From Gordonia sp. SID5947 (lineage in GTDB: Bacteria > Actinomycetota > Actinomycetes > Mycobacteriales > Mycobacteriaceae): a DNA stretch of 64,000 nucleotides. The notes beneath the pieces are model-generated. The model was not told the DNA's origin. It made no database searches and saw only the letters and a list, made by a program, of their open reading frames with translations. The stretch is from the NCBI RefSeq assembly GCF_009862785.1, contig NZ_WWHU01000001.1, forward strand, positions 1,116,001 through 1,180,000. The letters run 5' to 3'. This document shows positions 36,866 through 45,911 of the stretch, one piece after another; the first letter of the stretch is position 1; each line of letters opens with the position of its first letter. A program made the position numbers and the translations under genes.

Positions 36866-38085
36866 CGCCACGGCGCGGCATCGGGGTCGCGGAGCAACCG
36901 TCGCGCGGTGGACATCCGGTGGACCTCGTCGGGGCCGTCGTAGACGCGTGCGTATCGGGCATGCCGGTACATCCGTTCCAGCGGGGTGTCGGCGGTCAGG
37001 CCGAGAGCACCGTGCACCTGGATCGACCGGTCGATCACATTGTGGAGCATCCGTGCGCCCCAGAACTTGATCAGGCCGATCTGGACCCGCGCATCGTCAC
37101 CGGTGTCCATCACCCGGGCGGCGTCGAGGGTCATCAGCCGGGCCGCCTGGATCTCGGCCGCCGACTCCGAGACGTAGCGGTGGATCTCGCCCTTCTCCGC
37201 GAGCAACGAGCCGTGGACGTAGCGCGAATTGGCACGCTCACACATGAGTTCGTAGGCGCGCTGGGCCTGGCCGAGCCAGCGCATGCAATGGAAGATCCGA
37301 CCGGGCCCGAGCCGGTCCTGCGCGATCACGAAGCCCTTGCCCCGCTCGCCGAGAAGGCTCTCCTTCGGCACCCGGACGTCGGTCAGACGGACCTCGAAAT
37401 GGTCACTCGGATCATGCCCCATGGTCGGAATCGCGCGGACGATCTCGAATCCCGGGGTGTCGGTGGGCACGATGATCGAGCTGATCCGCGAATGCCGCGG
37501 AACCGACTCGTCCTCGGTTCGCGCGAACACCGAGCAATAGGCCGCGTGGTTGACACCGGTGGTGAACCACTTGTGGCCGTTGATCACCCAGGTGTCGCCG
37601 TCGAGTTCGGCCCTGGTGTTGATCAGCGTCGGATCGGATCCGGCCACCTCGGGTTCGGTCAGGCCGACGGACGGGAACACGTCACCGGCGACCATCCCGG
37701 GGATCCATCGACGCTGTTGCTCCTCGGTACCGTGCTTGTGCAGCATGATGGTGTCCTGCATGGTGACCGAACCGACCGCGAGCTGGCCGAATTCCGAGCG
37801 TCCGATGATCTCGTTGAGATAGACGAAGTCCATGAACGGCACGCCACCGCCGCCCACCTCCGCGGGGTGGCCGAGCGCCCACAGGCCGAGGTCCTTGGCG
37901 CGGGAGCGCAATTCGTCGAGCACCTTGGCCGAGACATCGTCTTCGCCGAGCAGCTCGTGCTCGCGGGGTATCACCTCGTCATCGATGAATGCGCGCATAC
38001 GGGCGCACAGTCGGGCGAGATCGTCGCCGGGTGCAGAGGTCGCCGGATCGGTCATCGTGGTCACTTTCTGATGGGGGCCGGTCAT
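36862..38085 (-). CDS. Acyl-CoA dehydrogenase, ACAD10/11-like
   Basis: 407-residue FAD-dependent acyl-CoA dehydrogenase: GLTEPEVAGSDPTLINT (FAD/substrate region), WVINGHKWFTTG, and at the C terminus ARYARVYDGPDEVH. The DGPDEVH ending, in place of the usual YEGTxEI, is typical of the ACAD10/ACAD11 group, which can eliminate a phosphate from 4-phosphoacyl-CoA rather than dehydrogenate. The ATG at 38085 overlaps the SnoaL-like gene by 4 bases. Functional assignment is inference from the kinase partner. Confidence 0.9.
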   Translation of the reverse strand: MTGPHQKVTTMTDPATSAPGDDLARLCARMRAFIDDEVIPREHELLGEDDVSAKVLDELRSRAKDLGLWALGHPAEVGGGGVPFMDFVYLNEIIGRSEFGQLAVGSVTMQDTIMLHKHGTEEQQRRWIPGMVAGDVFPSVGLTEPEVAGSDPTLINTRAELDGDTWVINGHKWFTTGVNHAAYCSVFARTEDESVPRHSRISSIIVPTDTPGFEIVRAIPTMGHDPSDHFEVRLTDVRVPKESLLGERGKGFVIAQDRLGPGRIFHCMRWLGQAQRAYELMCERANSRYVHGSLLAEKGEIHRYVSESAAEIQAARLMTLDAARVMDTGDDARVQIGLIKFWGARMLHNVIDRSIQVHGALGLTADTPLERMYRHARYARVYDGPDEVHRMSTARRLLRDPDAAPWR

Positions 38086-38483
38086 CGTGTCCCGGCCGCA
38101 CGGTCTCGGGCCACCATGGCACGCAACGGGGCGATGTGGGCGGAATCGACGTATTCATCTATACGGCAAATCATCTCGTCGGTGACGTCGACGAACAAGG
38201 CCGCCGGGATGGACAGCTCGGTGCCGTCGTCGAGGACACCGGTCAGCACGTGCTGCTGCACGAACCCTGAGTCATGGACGATGCGGCGGACGTCGCGGTA
38301 TCGGAGTCGGGCGACTGTCCGCGACAGCCAGCCGAGCACTCGCAGATTCTGGTCGACGGTCTGTGCGGACCGATCCTCGTTGTGCCAGATCATCGCGTCG
38401 TCGGTGTACATCGCGCGGAGCGTCGCCGTGTCCCCGGCCTCGATCGCCGCAAAGAAGCGATCTGCGAGCTCGTCGATCGTCAT
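38082..38483 (-). CDS. SnoaL-like (NTF2-fold) protein
   Basis: 133 residues of NTF2-like fold: ELADRFFAAIEAGDTATLRAMYTDDAMIWHN at the N terminus (split here: first helix to about residue 18, then strand), and EMICRIDEYVDSAHI near the end. Members are small isomerases, hydratases or binding proteins; the substrate is unknown. It is between the TetR gene (48 bases) and the dehydrogenase (overlap), so it is part of the same operon. Confidence 0.85.
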   Translation of the reverse strand: MTIDELADRFFAAIEAGDTATLRAMYTDDAMIWHNEDRSAQTVDQNLRVLGWLSRTVARLRYRDVRRIVHDSGFVQQHVLTGVLDDGTELSIPAALFVDVTDEMICRIDEYVDSAHIAPLRAMVARDRAAGTR

Positions 38484-38531
38484 CGCTGTCTCCGTTCCTC
38501 ACGGCCGCCCTTCGGCGACCGACCCGTGTTC

Positions 38532-39173
38532 TCAGTCGTCGATACCCAATGCCCCGAGGCACATCTGGTCGAGAGTGTCGAGCAGCTTCGTCTCGTCCGC
38601 GTCTTCGCCCTGGACGAGCCACAGGTAGAGGCTGTGATCGACCATCGCGGCCATCGCACGCGCTGCCATGGTGGGATCGATGCCGGCGCGGGCCCGACCC
38701 TCGTCTTGCCACCGCGAGATCGCGGCGGCGGTGCGCTCGATCCATTGCGCCCGGTGCTGGTGACGCAACTCTCGGAAGTCGGAGTTGAAGGTCGCGACCT
38801 GTTCGACGATCGCCATCATGCGCGAGTTCCGTCGATAGGCCTGGTAATAGGCGCGATTGGATGCGATCAGCCGCTCGGCAGGGGTCCGGCCGGGGGCCAC
38901 CGGTTCGCGCAGGTGTACATCGTTGAACAGCCGCGTACTCAGTTCGCGGAAGATGTCTTCCTTGGATTCGAAGTACCGGTAGAAGGTGCCGTAGGAGACC
39001 TCGGCCTCCTGTGCGATCAACTCCACCCGGGCGTCGAGGAAACCCACACGCTCGAAGACCCGCGTGGCAGCGTCGAGCAGCGCATCACGTGTCGCCCTCC
39101 CCGCGGCGACAGCGAATCCACATCTGCTGTCGGGGTGTTGACAGATGACTTCGCCACGTTCGAGACTCTCCAA
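38532..39173 (-). CDS. TetR-family transcriptional regulator
   Basis: 213 residues. The helix-turn-helix region reads RDALLDAATRVFERVGF then ELIAQEAEVSYGTFYRYF. The C-terminal part (ISRWQDEGRARAGIDPTMAARAM) resembles KstR2/FadR-like actinobacterial TetR regulators of lipid catabolism, but this is only a resemblance. The best start I see is the TTG at 39173, with no ribosome-binding site; the start is uncertain. It is first in the leftward operon and divergent from the VOC gene, with a palindromic operator between them. Confidence 0.88.
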   Translation of the reverse strand: MESLERGEVICQHPDSRCGFAVAAGRATRDALLDAATRVFERVGFLDARVELIAQEAEVSYGTFYRYFESKEDIFRELSTRLFNDVHLREPVAPGRTPAERLIASNRAYYQAYRRNSRMMAIVEQVATFNSDFRELRHQHRAQWIERTAAAISRWQDEGRARAGIDPTMAARAMAAMVDHSLYLWLVQGEDADETKLLDTLDQMCLGALGIDD

Positions 39174-39180
39174 GAAGATG

Positions 39181-39200
39181 ACATGACAGTCAAGTCATGT
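39181..39200. promoter_or_regulatory. Palindromic operator between the TetR and VOC genes
   Basis: ACATGACAGTCAAGTCATGT is a 20-base palindrome with perfect 7-bp arms (ACATGAC/GTCATGT) and a 6-base centre. It lies 8 bases from the TetR start and 16 bases from the VOC start, so a TetR dimer bound here could repress both divergent operons. Confidence 0.78.
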
Positions 39201-39215
39201 TCGGGAAGGAGCTCC

Positions 39216-39782
39216 ATGTCGACCACGAACCCCAAGTTCGAACTGCGCGGCATCAATCACCTGGCGTTGGTGTGTGCCGACATGCGCCGGACGATCGACT
39301 TCTACTCGGGCGTGCTCGGCATGCCCTTGGTCAAGACCCTCGATCTGCCTGCCGGGCTCGGACAACATTTCTTCTTCGACTGCGGTGGCGGCAACACCGT
39401 CGCGTTCTTCTGGCTCGCGGACTCGCCGGATGCCGCCCCCGGCATCGCCGCCCCCAAAGGACGGCCGGACGAGGGCGAACTCGCCAGTGCCGTCGGTTCC
39501 ATGAACCATGTCGCATTCGCCGTCCCGCCGGAACAGTTCGACGAGTACCGGTCCCGCCTCGAAGCCGAGGGCGTGGCGGTCAGCCCCGTCCTCAATCACG
39601 ACGACAGCCCGGCCGGGGTCTCCCGCCACGTCCACCCGGGCACTTTCGTCCGATCGTTCTATTTCCAGGATCCCGATGGAGTCTTGCTGGAGTTTGCCTG
39701 CTGGACAAGAGAATTCACCGATGCAGACGTAGCTCACGAACCCAAGACGGCGGCCGACCGCCACGTTCACGCCGCCAACTGA
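39216..39782 (+). CDS. VOC-family (glyoxalase/extradiol dioxygenase-like) protein
   Basis: 188 residues with two betaalphabetabetabeta modules: GINHLALVCADMRRTIDFY at the start, MNHVAFAVP in the middle, and FYFQDPDGVLLEFACW at the end. His and Glu residues in these positions are typical metal ligands. Candidate activities are ring-cleavage dioxygenase or glyoxalase/epimerase. ATG at 39216 with AAGGAG 5 bases upstream. First gene of the rightward operon under the shared operator. Confidence 0.88.
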   Translation: MSTTNPKFELRGINHLALVCADMRRTIDFYSGVLGMPLVKTLDLPAGLGQHFFFDCGGGNTVAFFWLADSPDAAPGIAAPKGRPDEGELASAVGSMNHVAFAVPPEQFDEYRSRLEAEGVAVSPVLNHDDSPAGVSRHVHPGTFVRSFYFQDPDGVLLEFACWTREFTDADVAHEPKTAADRHVHAAN

Positions 39783-39807
39783 CCTGTACAGCCCCGAAAG
39801 GAACCCG

Positions 39808-40446
39808 ATGCCACGCCTGCCCGAGGTCCGTCGCGCCGACGTCACCGACGAGAAGATCCTCTTCTTCTACGACCACCTGTTCGGAAAGGACCGGGACCCG
39901 GCGGTCGACCACGGCACCATTCACGCGACACCGGGCGACTGGTGGACGGTCTTCGCCCAGTCCCCCGAGGTGTTCCGTCACGCGGTGCGCGGATTTGCCC
40001 TGTACCGCAACGCGACTCTCGATCCGTTGCTGCGCGAGCTGGGTCAGGGCCGGGCCGGGTATGCGCGCGGGAGCCAGTTCGTGTTTTCCCAGCACTGCAA
40101 ACAGATGCGATCGCTGGGGATGCCGGAGGAGAAGATCGCGGCCATCCCCGCGTGGCAGGTCAGCGAACTGTTCTCGCCGCTCGAGCGGGCAGTCCTGGCC
40201 TACACCGACGCGTTGGTCCTGGACGGGGGCCGAGTGCCGGACGGGGTCTTCGAGGTCCTCACCGAACACCTCCCGTCGGATCAGATCCTCCAGTTGACCT
40301 ACATCACGGCGATGTACGACATGCACGCGACGATGAGCAAAGCCCTGAAACTCGAGTTCGACAACGTCCCGGAGCGGATCACCGAGGTGCAGGTCCCCGA
40401 GGGAGTGGAGGTGGCCGACCTGTCGGCCGATCTGGCGGGCGAGTGA
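39808..40446 (+). CDS. Carboxymuconolactone decarboxylase/AhpD-family protein
   Basis: 212 residues of the CMD/AhpD fold: LTDEK-like N terminus, SPEVFRHAVRGFALYRN, then the active-site region FSQHCKQMRSLGM and SPLERAVLAYTDAL. Only one Cys is present in the expected CxxC place, so peroxidase chemistry of the AhpD type is unlikely; a decarboxylase or hydratase role is possible. ATG start 25 bases after the VOC stop, so the two are co-transcribed. Confidence 0.87.
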   Translation: MPRLPEVRRADVTDEKILFFYDHLFGKDRDPAVDHGTIHATPGDWWTVFAQSPEVFRHAVRGFALYRNATLDPLLRELGQGRAGYARGSQFVFSQHCKQMRSLGMPEEKIAAIPAWQVSELFSPLERAVLAYTDALVLDGGRVPDGVFEVLTEHLPSDQILQLTYITAMYDMHATMSKALKLEFDNVPERITEVQVPEGVEVADLSADLAGE

Positions 40447-40478
40447 GGGCCCGAACATCCTGGGCGTAGATTGCCGAT

Positions 40479-41039
40479 GTGCCTGTCGAAGCAGTGATCG
40501 AGACCGTCACCGACCCGGCCCAGGCCGGCGCCGTGGCCGAGGTGGCGGCTGCCACGTTCCCTCTGGCATGCCCGCCGCACTCGACGGCCGACGACATCGC
40601 GGGGTTCATCCGGGAGAACCTGCACCCGGAACGATTCGCCGACCACATCCACAGTCCCGACAGCGATGTCCTCACGGCGCGTGACGGCATCGCGGGCCCG
40701 ATCGTGGGTTACGCACTGATCCACCACTGCGCCCCGACCCACCCCGATGTCGCGGCAGTGGTCACCGAGCGGCCGGTCACCGAGATCTCCAAGATGTATG
40801 TCGCACCCACCCACCACGCGCTGGGGCGCGGCACTCCCCCGTCACACGCATTGATGCGTGCCGCACTGGATCTGGCGAGAGAGCGCGGGAGTGTGCTGGC
40901 GTGGCTCGGCGTCAACCAGGAGAACGTCCGCGCACAACGCTTCTACGCCAAGATGGGCTTCACCCGCGTCGGCGTGAAGACCTTCGACCTGAACGGCTCG
41001 ATCGAGCACGACTTCATCCTGGCGCAGCCGTTGACGTGA
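40479..41039 (+). CDS. GNAT-family N-acetyltransferase
   Basis: 186 residues with the GNAT fold: EISKMYVAPTHHALGRGTPPSHAL holds the acetyl-CoA-binding loop (split: motif A from about residue 105), and WLGVNQENVRAQRFYAKMGF is motif B. The substrate is unknown. GTG start at 40479. By position it corresponds to Rv2669, and it marks the return to the conserved gene order after the accessory region. Confidence 0.9.
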   Translation: MPVEAVIETVTDPAQAGAVAEVAAATFPLACPPHSTADDIAGFIRENLHPERFADHIHSPDSDVLTARDGIAGPIVGYALIHHCAPTHPDVAAVVTERPVTEISKMYVAPTHHALGRGTPPSHALMRAALDLARERGSVLAWLGVNQENVRAQRFYAKMGFTRVGVKTFDLNGSIEHDFILAQPLT

Positions 41040-41051
41040 CCGGCCCTCCGG

Positions 41052-42065
41052 TCAGACAGTGGTCTCGGCGAACCTCGACAACGCGAGCAGGCGGGAGGTG
41101 GCACGGAGATATTTCTTCCGATACCCGCCCGCGAGCATCTCGTCGGTGAAGATCTCGTCGAGCTTGCTCCCCGACACGGTCACCGGGATGTTGGCATCGT
41201 AGAGGCGGTCGGCCAGCACGACGAGACGCAGCGCCACCGACTGATCCTTCGCCGGGTGCACACCCTCGATGCACACCAGCGAGACGCCGTCGACCAGGGC
41301 CTTGTACTTCGAGGGATGCAGCGTGCTCAGGTGATCACACAGCGCGTCGAAGTCGTCGAGAGTGGCCCCGGGTGTCGCCGCGGCGACCTCCTCGAGTTCC
41401 GCGTCACCACGGGGCTCCGGGGCGGGCGGTAGGTCTCGGTGCCGGTAGTCGGGCCCGTCCACCCGGATGGTCTCGAAGACCGCCGAGAGCTTGCGGATCT
41501 CCCTCAGGAAGTCCTGCGCGGCAAACCGGCCCTCGCCGAGCTGGCCGGGCAATGTGTTGGAGGTCGCGGCGATCGAGACGCCCTTTGCGGTGAGCTCGGT
41601 CAAGAGACGCGACACCAGCATGGTGTCCCCGGGGTCGTCGAGTTCGAACTCGTCGATGCACAACACCGTGTGATCGGCGAGCCGCTCGACCGCGTTGACG
41701 AACCCGAGAGCGCCCACCACGTGCGTGACCTCGACGAAGGTCGCGAACGCCTTCGGTTCCGGCATCGAGTGGTAGATCGAGGCGAGCAGGTGGGTCTTGC
41801 CGACACCGAAGCCGCCGTCGAGGTAGAGGCCGACACCCTCGCTTGTCGACTTGCGCGAGAACAGGCCGCGCTTGCCGCCGCGGACCTTGCTCGCGCGGGC
41901 GACGAAATCCCGGGCCTTCGACACCGCCTGCGCCTGGGAGGGTTCGGCCGGATCCGGGATGTACGAGTCGAAGCTGACCGTGTCGAACGTCGACGGTGGC
42001 ACCATCTCGTCGATGAGCGCCTCGGGGGCGACCATCGGATTTCGATCGCAGAGTCGTGCCGTCAT
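41052..42065 (-). CDS. zapE: ZapE/AFG1-like ATPase
   Basis: 337-residue P-loop ATPase with Walker A GGFGVGKTHLL (near residue 84), Walker B VLCIDEFELDD and sensor ATSNTLP. Members associate with the division ring in proteobacteria (ZapE) or with mitochondrial protein quality control (AFG1); the role in actinomycetes is not established. ATG at 42065. It is divergent from the RibD-like gene, 35 bases away. Counterpart of Rv2670c. Confidence 0.92.
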   Translation of the reverse strand: MTARLCDRNPMVAPEALIDEMVPPSTFDTVSFDSYIPDPAEPSQAQAVSKARDFVARASKVRGGKRGLFSRKSTSEGVGLYLDGGFGVGKTHLLASIYHSMPEPKAFATFVEVTHVVGALGFVNAVERLADHTVLCIDEFELDDPGDTMLVSRLLTELTAKGVSIAATSNTLPGQLGEGRFAAQDFLREIRKLSAVFETIRVDGPDYRHRDLPPAPEPRGDAELEEVAAATPGATLDDFDALCDHLSTLHPSKYKALVDGVSLVCIEGVHPAKDQSVALRLVVLADRLYDANIPVTVSGSKLDEIFTDEMLAGGYRKKYLRATSRLLALSRFAETTV

Positions 42066-42100
42066 AGTGGGAGGGTATCCACCTCGGACATGATGGACTC

Positions 42101-42892
42101 ATGTTCGGTCTCCAGAAAGCGACCCAGGTCACATCGACGCAGGATGAGGCGTCCACCCTGCGGTGGCTCGCCGCGCAGTACGCGTATCCGGACCGACCCG
42201 CGTCCCCACCATGTCTGCCCCGTCCCTGTCTGCGGGTGAACATGATCAGTTCGATCGACGGGGCGGTCACCCACAACGGCCGCTCCGGCGACCTCGCCGG
42301 CCCGGGCGACAAGGCGGTCTTCCGGGTGCTGCGGGCACTGGCCGACGTGATCATCGTCGGTGCGCGCACCGCCGTCGTGGAGGGCTATCACCGGCCTGCA
42401 CCCGACGAGGTGTTCGCCGCCATGCGCGCCGAACGTGACCAGGCGCCCGCCCCGGCCCTCGCACTACTGTCACGCACCTTGTCCATCCCCACCGACTTCG
42501 CACCCCTTGCGCACCCCGACACGGTGGTCCTCACCTGCCGGTCGGCGTCCGCGGATCGGCGCGCCGCACTTCGCGACGCCGGTGCGACGGTGATCGACTG
42601 CGGCGACGACGACGTCGACATGCAGATGGTCCTCGACGTCTGCGCCGAGCGGGGCTGGGTGCGCGCGCTGAGCGAGGGGGGTCCCACCCTGCTCGGATCG
42701 TTCATCGACGACGACGTCCTCGACGAACTGTGTGTCACCACGAGCCCCAACGCGGTGGCCGGTGACGCCGGACGCATCGCGCATCACCCTGCCCAGGCGG
42801 GCCTCCATCGGATGCGCCCGGTCACGATCATCACCGACGACGATGGCTTCGTGTTCATCCGCTGGGTCCGCGCTTCGGCCGAGGAGCCGTGA
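42101..42892 (+). CDS. RibD C-terminal-domain (pyrimidine reductase-like) protein
   Basis: 263 residues with the dihydrofolate-reductase-like fold of RibD reductases: CLRVNMISSIDGAVTHNGRS, VIIVGARTAVVEGY and ALSEGGPTLLGSFI. It lacks the RibD deaminase domain. By position it is Rv2671, an alternative reductase able to overlap with dihydrofolate reductase in mycobacteria. The ATG at 42101 has only a weak GGA upstream. Confidence 0.9.
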   Translation: MFGLQKATQVTSTQDEASTLRWLAAQYAYPDRPASPPCLPRPCLRVNMISSIDGAVTHNGRSGDLAGPGDKAVFRVLRALADVIIVGARTAVVEGYHRPAPDEVFAAMRAERDQAPAPALALLSRTLSIPTDFAPLAHPDTVVLTCRSASADRRAALRDAGATVIDCGDDDVDMQMVLDVCAERGWVRALSEGGPTLLGSFIDDDVLDELCVTTSPNAVAGDAGRIAHHPAQAGLHRMRPVTIITDDDGFVFIRWVRASAEEP

Positions 42893-42910
42893 CGGGTATG
42901 CCCGGGCGGC

Positions 42911-44547
42911 ATGACTAGGCTCGCGGACATGCGACGAGCACCCCGGCGGCACGCCGACGGCATCGGATCACGGTCCGCCGCGATGCTGTTCGCGGCCGCG
43001 GCCGCGGCGACAGCGATGGTGATAGGGCTGGCGGGTTGTGCGATCGGCCCCGACATCGGACCGGACGCCGTGACGGGCGGGGATGGCGCCGGCGACGCGG
43101 CCACGTCGTCGTCGAAGGCCGCCCCCGCACTTCCGGCACTCGCGGCGCCCCGGTCGGACCTCGACTGGAAAGACTGCGCACGGCCGACGGCGGCTCGTTT
43201 CGGCGTCCCCGCCCCAGCGGGGTCTCCGTCGAATGCGCCGAGCTCGACGTACCGGTCAACCCGAACAACCCGACCGGCGACACCCTCTCGGTCGCACTGA
43301 CCCGGACGGCGGTGGCCGCCACCCCGAAAGATGCTGCGCCACTGGTGCTCACCTCCGGGTCGGATCTCCCGTCGTCGCGGACGCTCCTTCTGCTCGCGGC
43401 CGGGCCCGGCCGCAACCTGCTGTCGCAGCACCCGGTGGTGGCAATCGACCGTAGGGGCACCCCCATGAGCGGTGACCTCGACTGCATGACCCGCATCGAG
43501 CGGTCGGCCATGAGTCGCAACGGTCTTCCCGACGCCGGGTCGTCGAACCAGTCCGAGCGCATCAGCCGGCTGGCCCGGGCCGCATCGTCGGCGTCGGACG
43601 GCTGCACCGAGACCCTGACCCCGCATCAGCTCGACTTCGGTGCGGGATTCGCGGCCGCCGACATCGAGGCCCTGCGCATCCGTTGGGGCGTCGATCATCT
43701 CGGGCTCATCGGCGTCGGTGAGGGTTCCGACGTGGTGCTCTCCTATGCCAGCAACTACTCGGGCCGCGCCGGACGTATCGTCCTCGACACCCCCACCCCG
43801 TTCGGGGCCAACGCGCGTGATCGTGCCGCCACGCAGGCGACGGGGGTGCAGGCCGCCCTCCGGACGTTCGCACAGAGCTGCGCGAGCGCCGGTTCCTGCC
43901 CGCTGGGCGCCGACGGCCTGTCGACCATCGGCGATGTCCTCGTCAAGGGACGGACCGGACGTCTCGGTGACATCTCGGATACGCAGGCCCTCTCGGCCAT
44001 CACGACGGCCATCGCACTGTCCCCGAGCCGACCGCAGGCGGTGACCGAGTTGGCCACCGCGATCTCCGCCGCCGATCGTGGCGACACCGGCGCCCTGACC
44101 GGGCTCGTCCGGCGCGCGGAGGGATTGCGGACCGGCGACGGACAGCTGGTCTCCCGCTGCAACGACGTCAGCGGCCCGGTCGGCCAGAACGAGATTCCCG
44201 GATTGATCGATGCATGGACCAAGCAGAACCCGCTCACCGGCGCCGACAGCGCGCTGTCGATGCTGCGATGCAACGGCTGGGCGTCATCGACGCCGGTCAA
44301 TCCACCCAACGCTCTCCCCGTCGACCCCCTGGTGCTCGCGGGTGCGAACGATCCGGTCAACGGTGCCGGCGGCGCGGACGCACTCAAGGCACTGTTCATC
44401 AAGGCAGGCGTCACGCCTACCACTGTCTCCTGGGACGGACTGGGCTACTCCGTGCTGGCACGCAGCGGATGCGCAGCCGACACCGTGACCCAGTACCTCG
44501 GAGATCGGCCCCTCGGAGAACCCACCGAACGTGGGTGCCCGACCTGA
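42911..44547 (+). CDS. TAP-type lipoprotein hydrolase/peptidase, broken by an apparent 1-base frameshift
   Basis: A probable lipoprotein (signal segment AAAAAATAMVIGLAGC, lipid-accepting Cys near residue 44) of about 545 residues after correction, with an alpha/beta-hydrolase fold. The nucleophile region VDHLGLIGVGEGSDVVLSY reads GVGEG at the elbow rather than GxSxG. The C terminus has the paired Cys pattern and TAP-like ending of this family (Rv2672). The frame breaks near CCCC 43212-43215 or GGGG 43219-43222: frame one ends sensibly at RFGVPAPAG and the other frame resumes with VSVECAELDVPVN; one extra C or G joins them. The lack of a nucleophile Ser in my reading is an oddity. Confidence 0.82.
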
Positions 44548-44621
44548 TCGACCTGCACGGCAGCACGGCCGACGGCACAGGCTGTGCGAATGCGGGCGCG
44601 CAGACGTAGTACGGTTCGCGG

Positions 44622-45911
44622 GTGGCGATTCTCGACAGGTACCTCCACCCGCAGATGAGTGCGCAGCGGATCATCCCGCTGGTGTTGTGGCCGATCACCA
44701 TCATGATGATCTTCCACCGCTCGGTGATCCTCGGTGTCAACGGAGACCGCACCGACGACTTCAAGCCCGTGTACCAGGCTGCGCTGCAGTTCCTGAATCG
44801 CCAACCGGTCTACGGCGAGAACTTCAACACCGTCGATCCGCACTACTTGTACCCGCCGTCGGGAACACTGCTGATGGCGCCGATGGCGATCATCGATCCG
44901 GAGCGCGCTCGCTGGCTGTTCATCGCGCTCAGCGTTCTGGCGCTCATCGCAAGCGCCTACCTGCTCGCCAAGCTGTTCGGGTTCTCTGCGCGGTCGTGGG
45001 TCGTGCCGGTGATCCTGTTCTTCTTCTTCAGCACCGAGACGGTGGCGCACACCCTCATCTTCACGAACTTCAACTCGTTCGTCCTGCTCGGCATGCTCGC
45101 GTTCATGCTGCTGATGATGCGGCGCCGAGATCTGTGGGCCGGCGTCCCGATCGGTCTCACCGTCGCGGTGAAACCCGTGTTGTTGCCACTTCTGCTGCTG
45201 CCGTTGCTCAACCGGCAGTGGCGGATCCTGGTCACGGCGATCGGGATCCCGGTGGTGCTGACCGTGGTGGCGTGGCCGTTGGTGGTCGATCCGAAGGACT
45301 TCATCACCCGGACGATGCCCTACCTCAACGAGGCCCGGGACTACTACAACAGTTCGATCGCCGGCAACGGCGCCTATTTCGGGGTCGCGGACTGGCTGAT
45401 CATCCTGCTCCGCGTCGCATTCGTGGTGATGGCGGTGTTCGCGCTCTGGTTCCTCTACCGCTACTACCGCCGTACCGACGAACTGCTGTGGCTCACCACG
45501 TCGTCCGGGGTGCTGCTGGTGACCACCTTCCTGGTCGGCGCACTCGGCCAGGGCTACTACTCGATGCTGCTGTTCCCGCTGTTGATGACGGTGTTCCTGT
45601 CCGGGTCGACGATGCGCAACTGGCCGGCGTGGCTCGGCGTGTACGGCTGCATGAGTTTCGACTCGTTCTACTCGGTGCGATGGGAGGCGTTCGGTCGCCA
45701 GCTCGAGTTCAACAAGGTCACCTGGGGCTGGTCGCTGCTGATGATCGCGGTCTTCTGTTCGCTGCTGTTCCGATACCTCGACATGCGCCGGGACGGCGTC
45801 ACCGCACTCGGTGACGACGCCGCGTCGAGCTCCTCCGCGGCCCCGGCCGGCGGCGAGACATCCGGCGGCGGTGGCGATGATCGTGGCGCAGTGGCTACCG
45901 TGGAGAAATGA
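44622..45911 (+). CDS. aftC: Arabinofuranosyltransferase AftC (GT87/DUF2029)
   Basis: 429-residue multi-span membrane glycosyltransferase that adds alpha-1,3 branches to the arabinan of arabinogalactan and lipoarabinomannan, using decaprenyl-phospho-arabinose. Features: an early extracytoplasmic loop with DDFKPVYQAALQFLNRQPVY, HYLYPPSGTLL, and 9-11 hydrophobic segments, ending in a hydrophilic Ser/Gly-rich cytoplasmic tail. GTG start at 44622. The stop overlaps the msrB ATG by 4 bases. Counterpart of Rv2673. Confidence 0.92.
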   Translation: MAILDRYLHPQMSAQRIIPLVLWPITIMMIFHRSVILGVNGDRTDDFKPVYQAALQFLNRQPVYGENFNTVDPHYLYPPSGTLLMAPMAIIDPERARWLFIALSVLALIASAYLLAKLFGFSARSWVVPVILFFFFSTETVAHTLIFTNFNSFVLLGMLAFMLLMMRRRDLWAGVPIGLTVAVKPVLLPLLLLPLLNRQWRILVTAIGIPVVLTVVAWPLVVDPKDFITRTMPYLNEARDYYNSSIAGNGAYFGVADWLIILLRVAFVVMAVFALWFLYRYYRRTDELLWLTTSSGVLLVTTFLVGALGQGYYSMLLFPLLMTVFLSGSTMRNWPAWLGVYGCMSFDSFYSVRWEAFGRQLEFNKVTWGWSLLMIAVFCSLLFRYLDMRRDGVTALGDDAASSSSAAPAGGETSGGGGDDRGAVATVEK

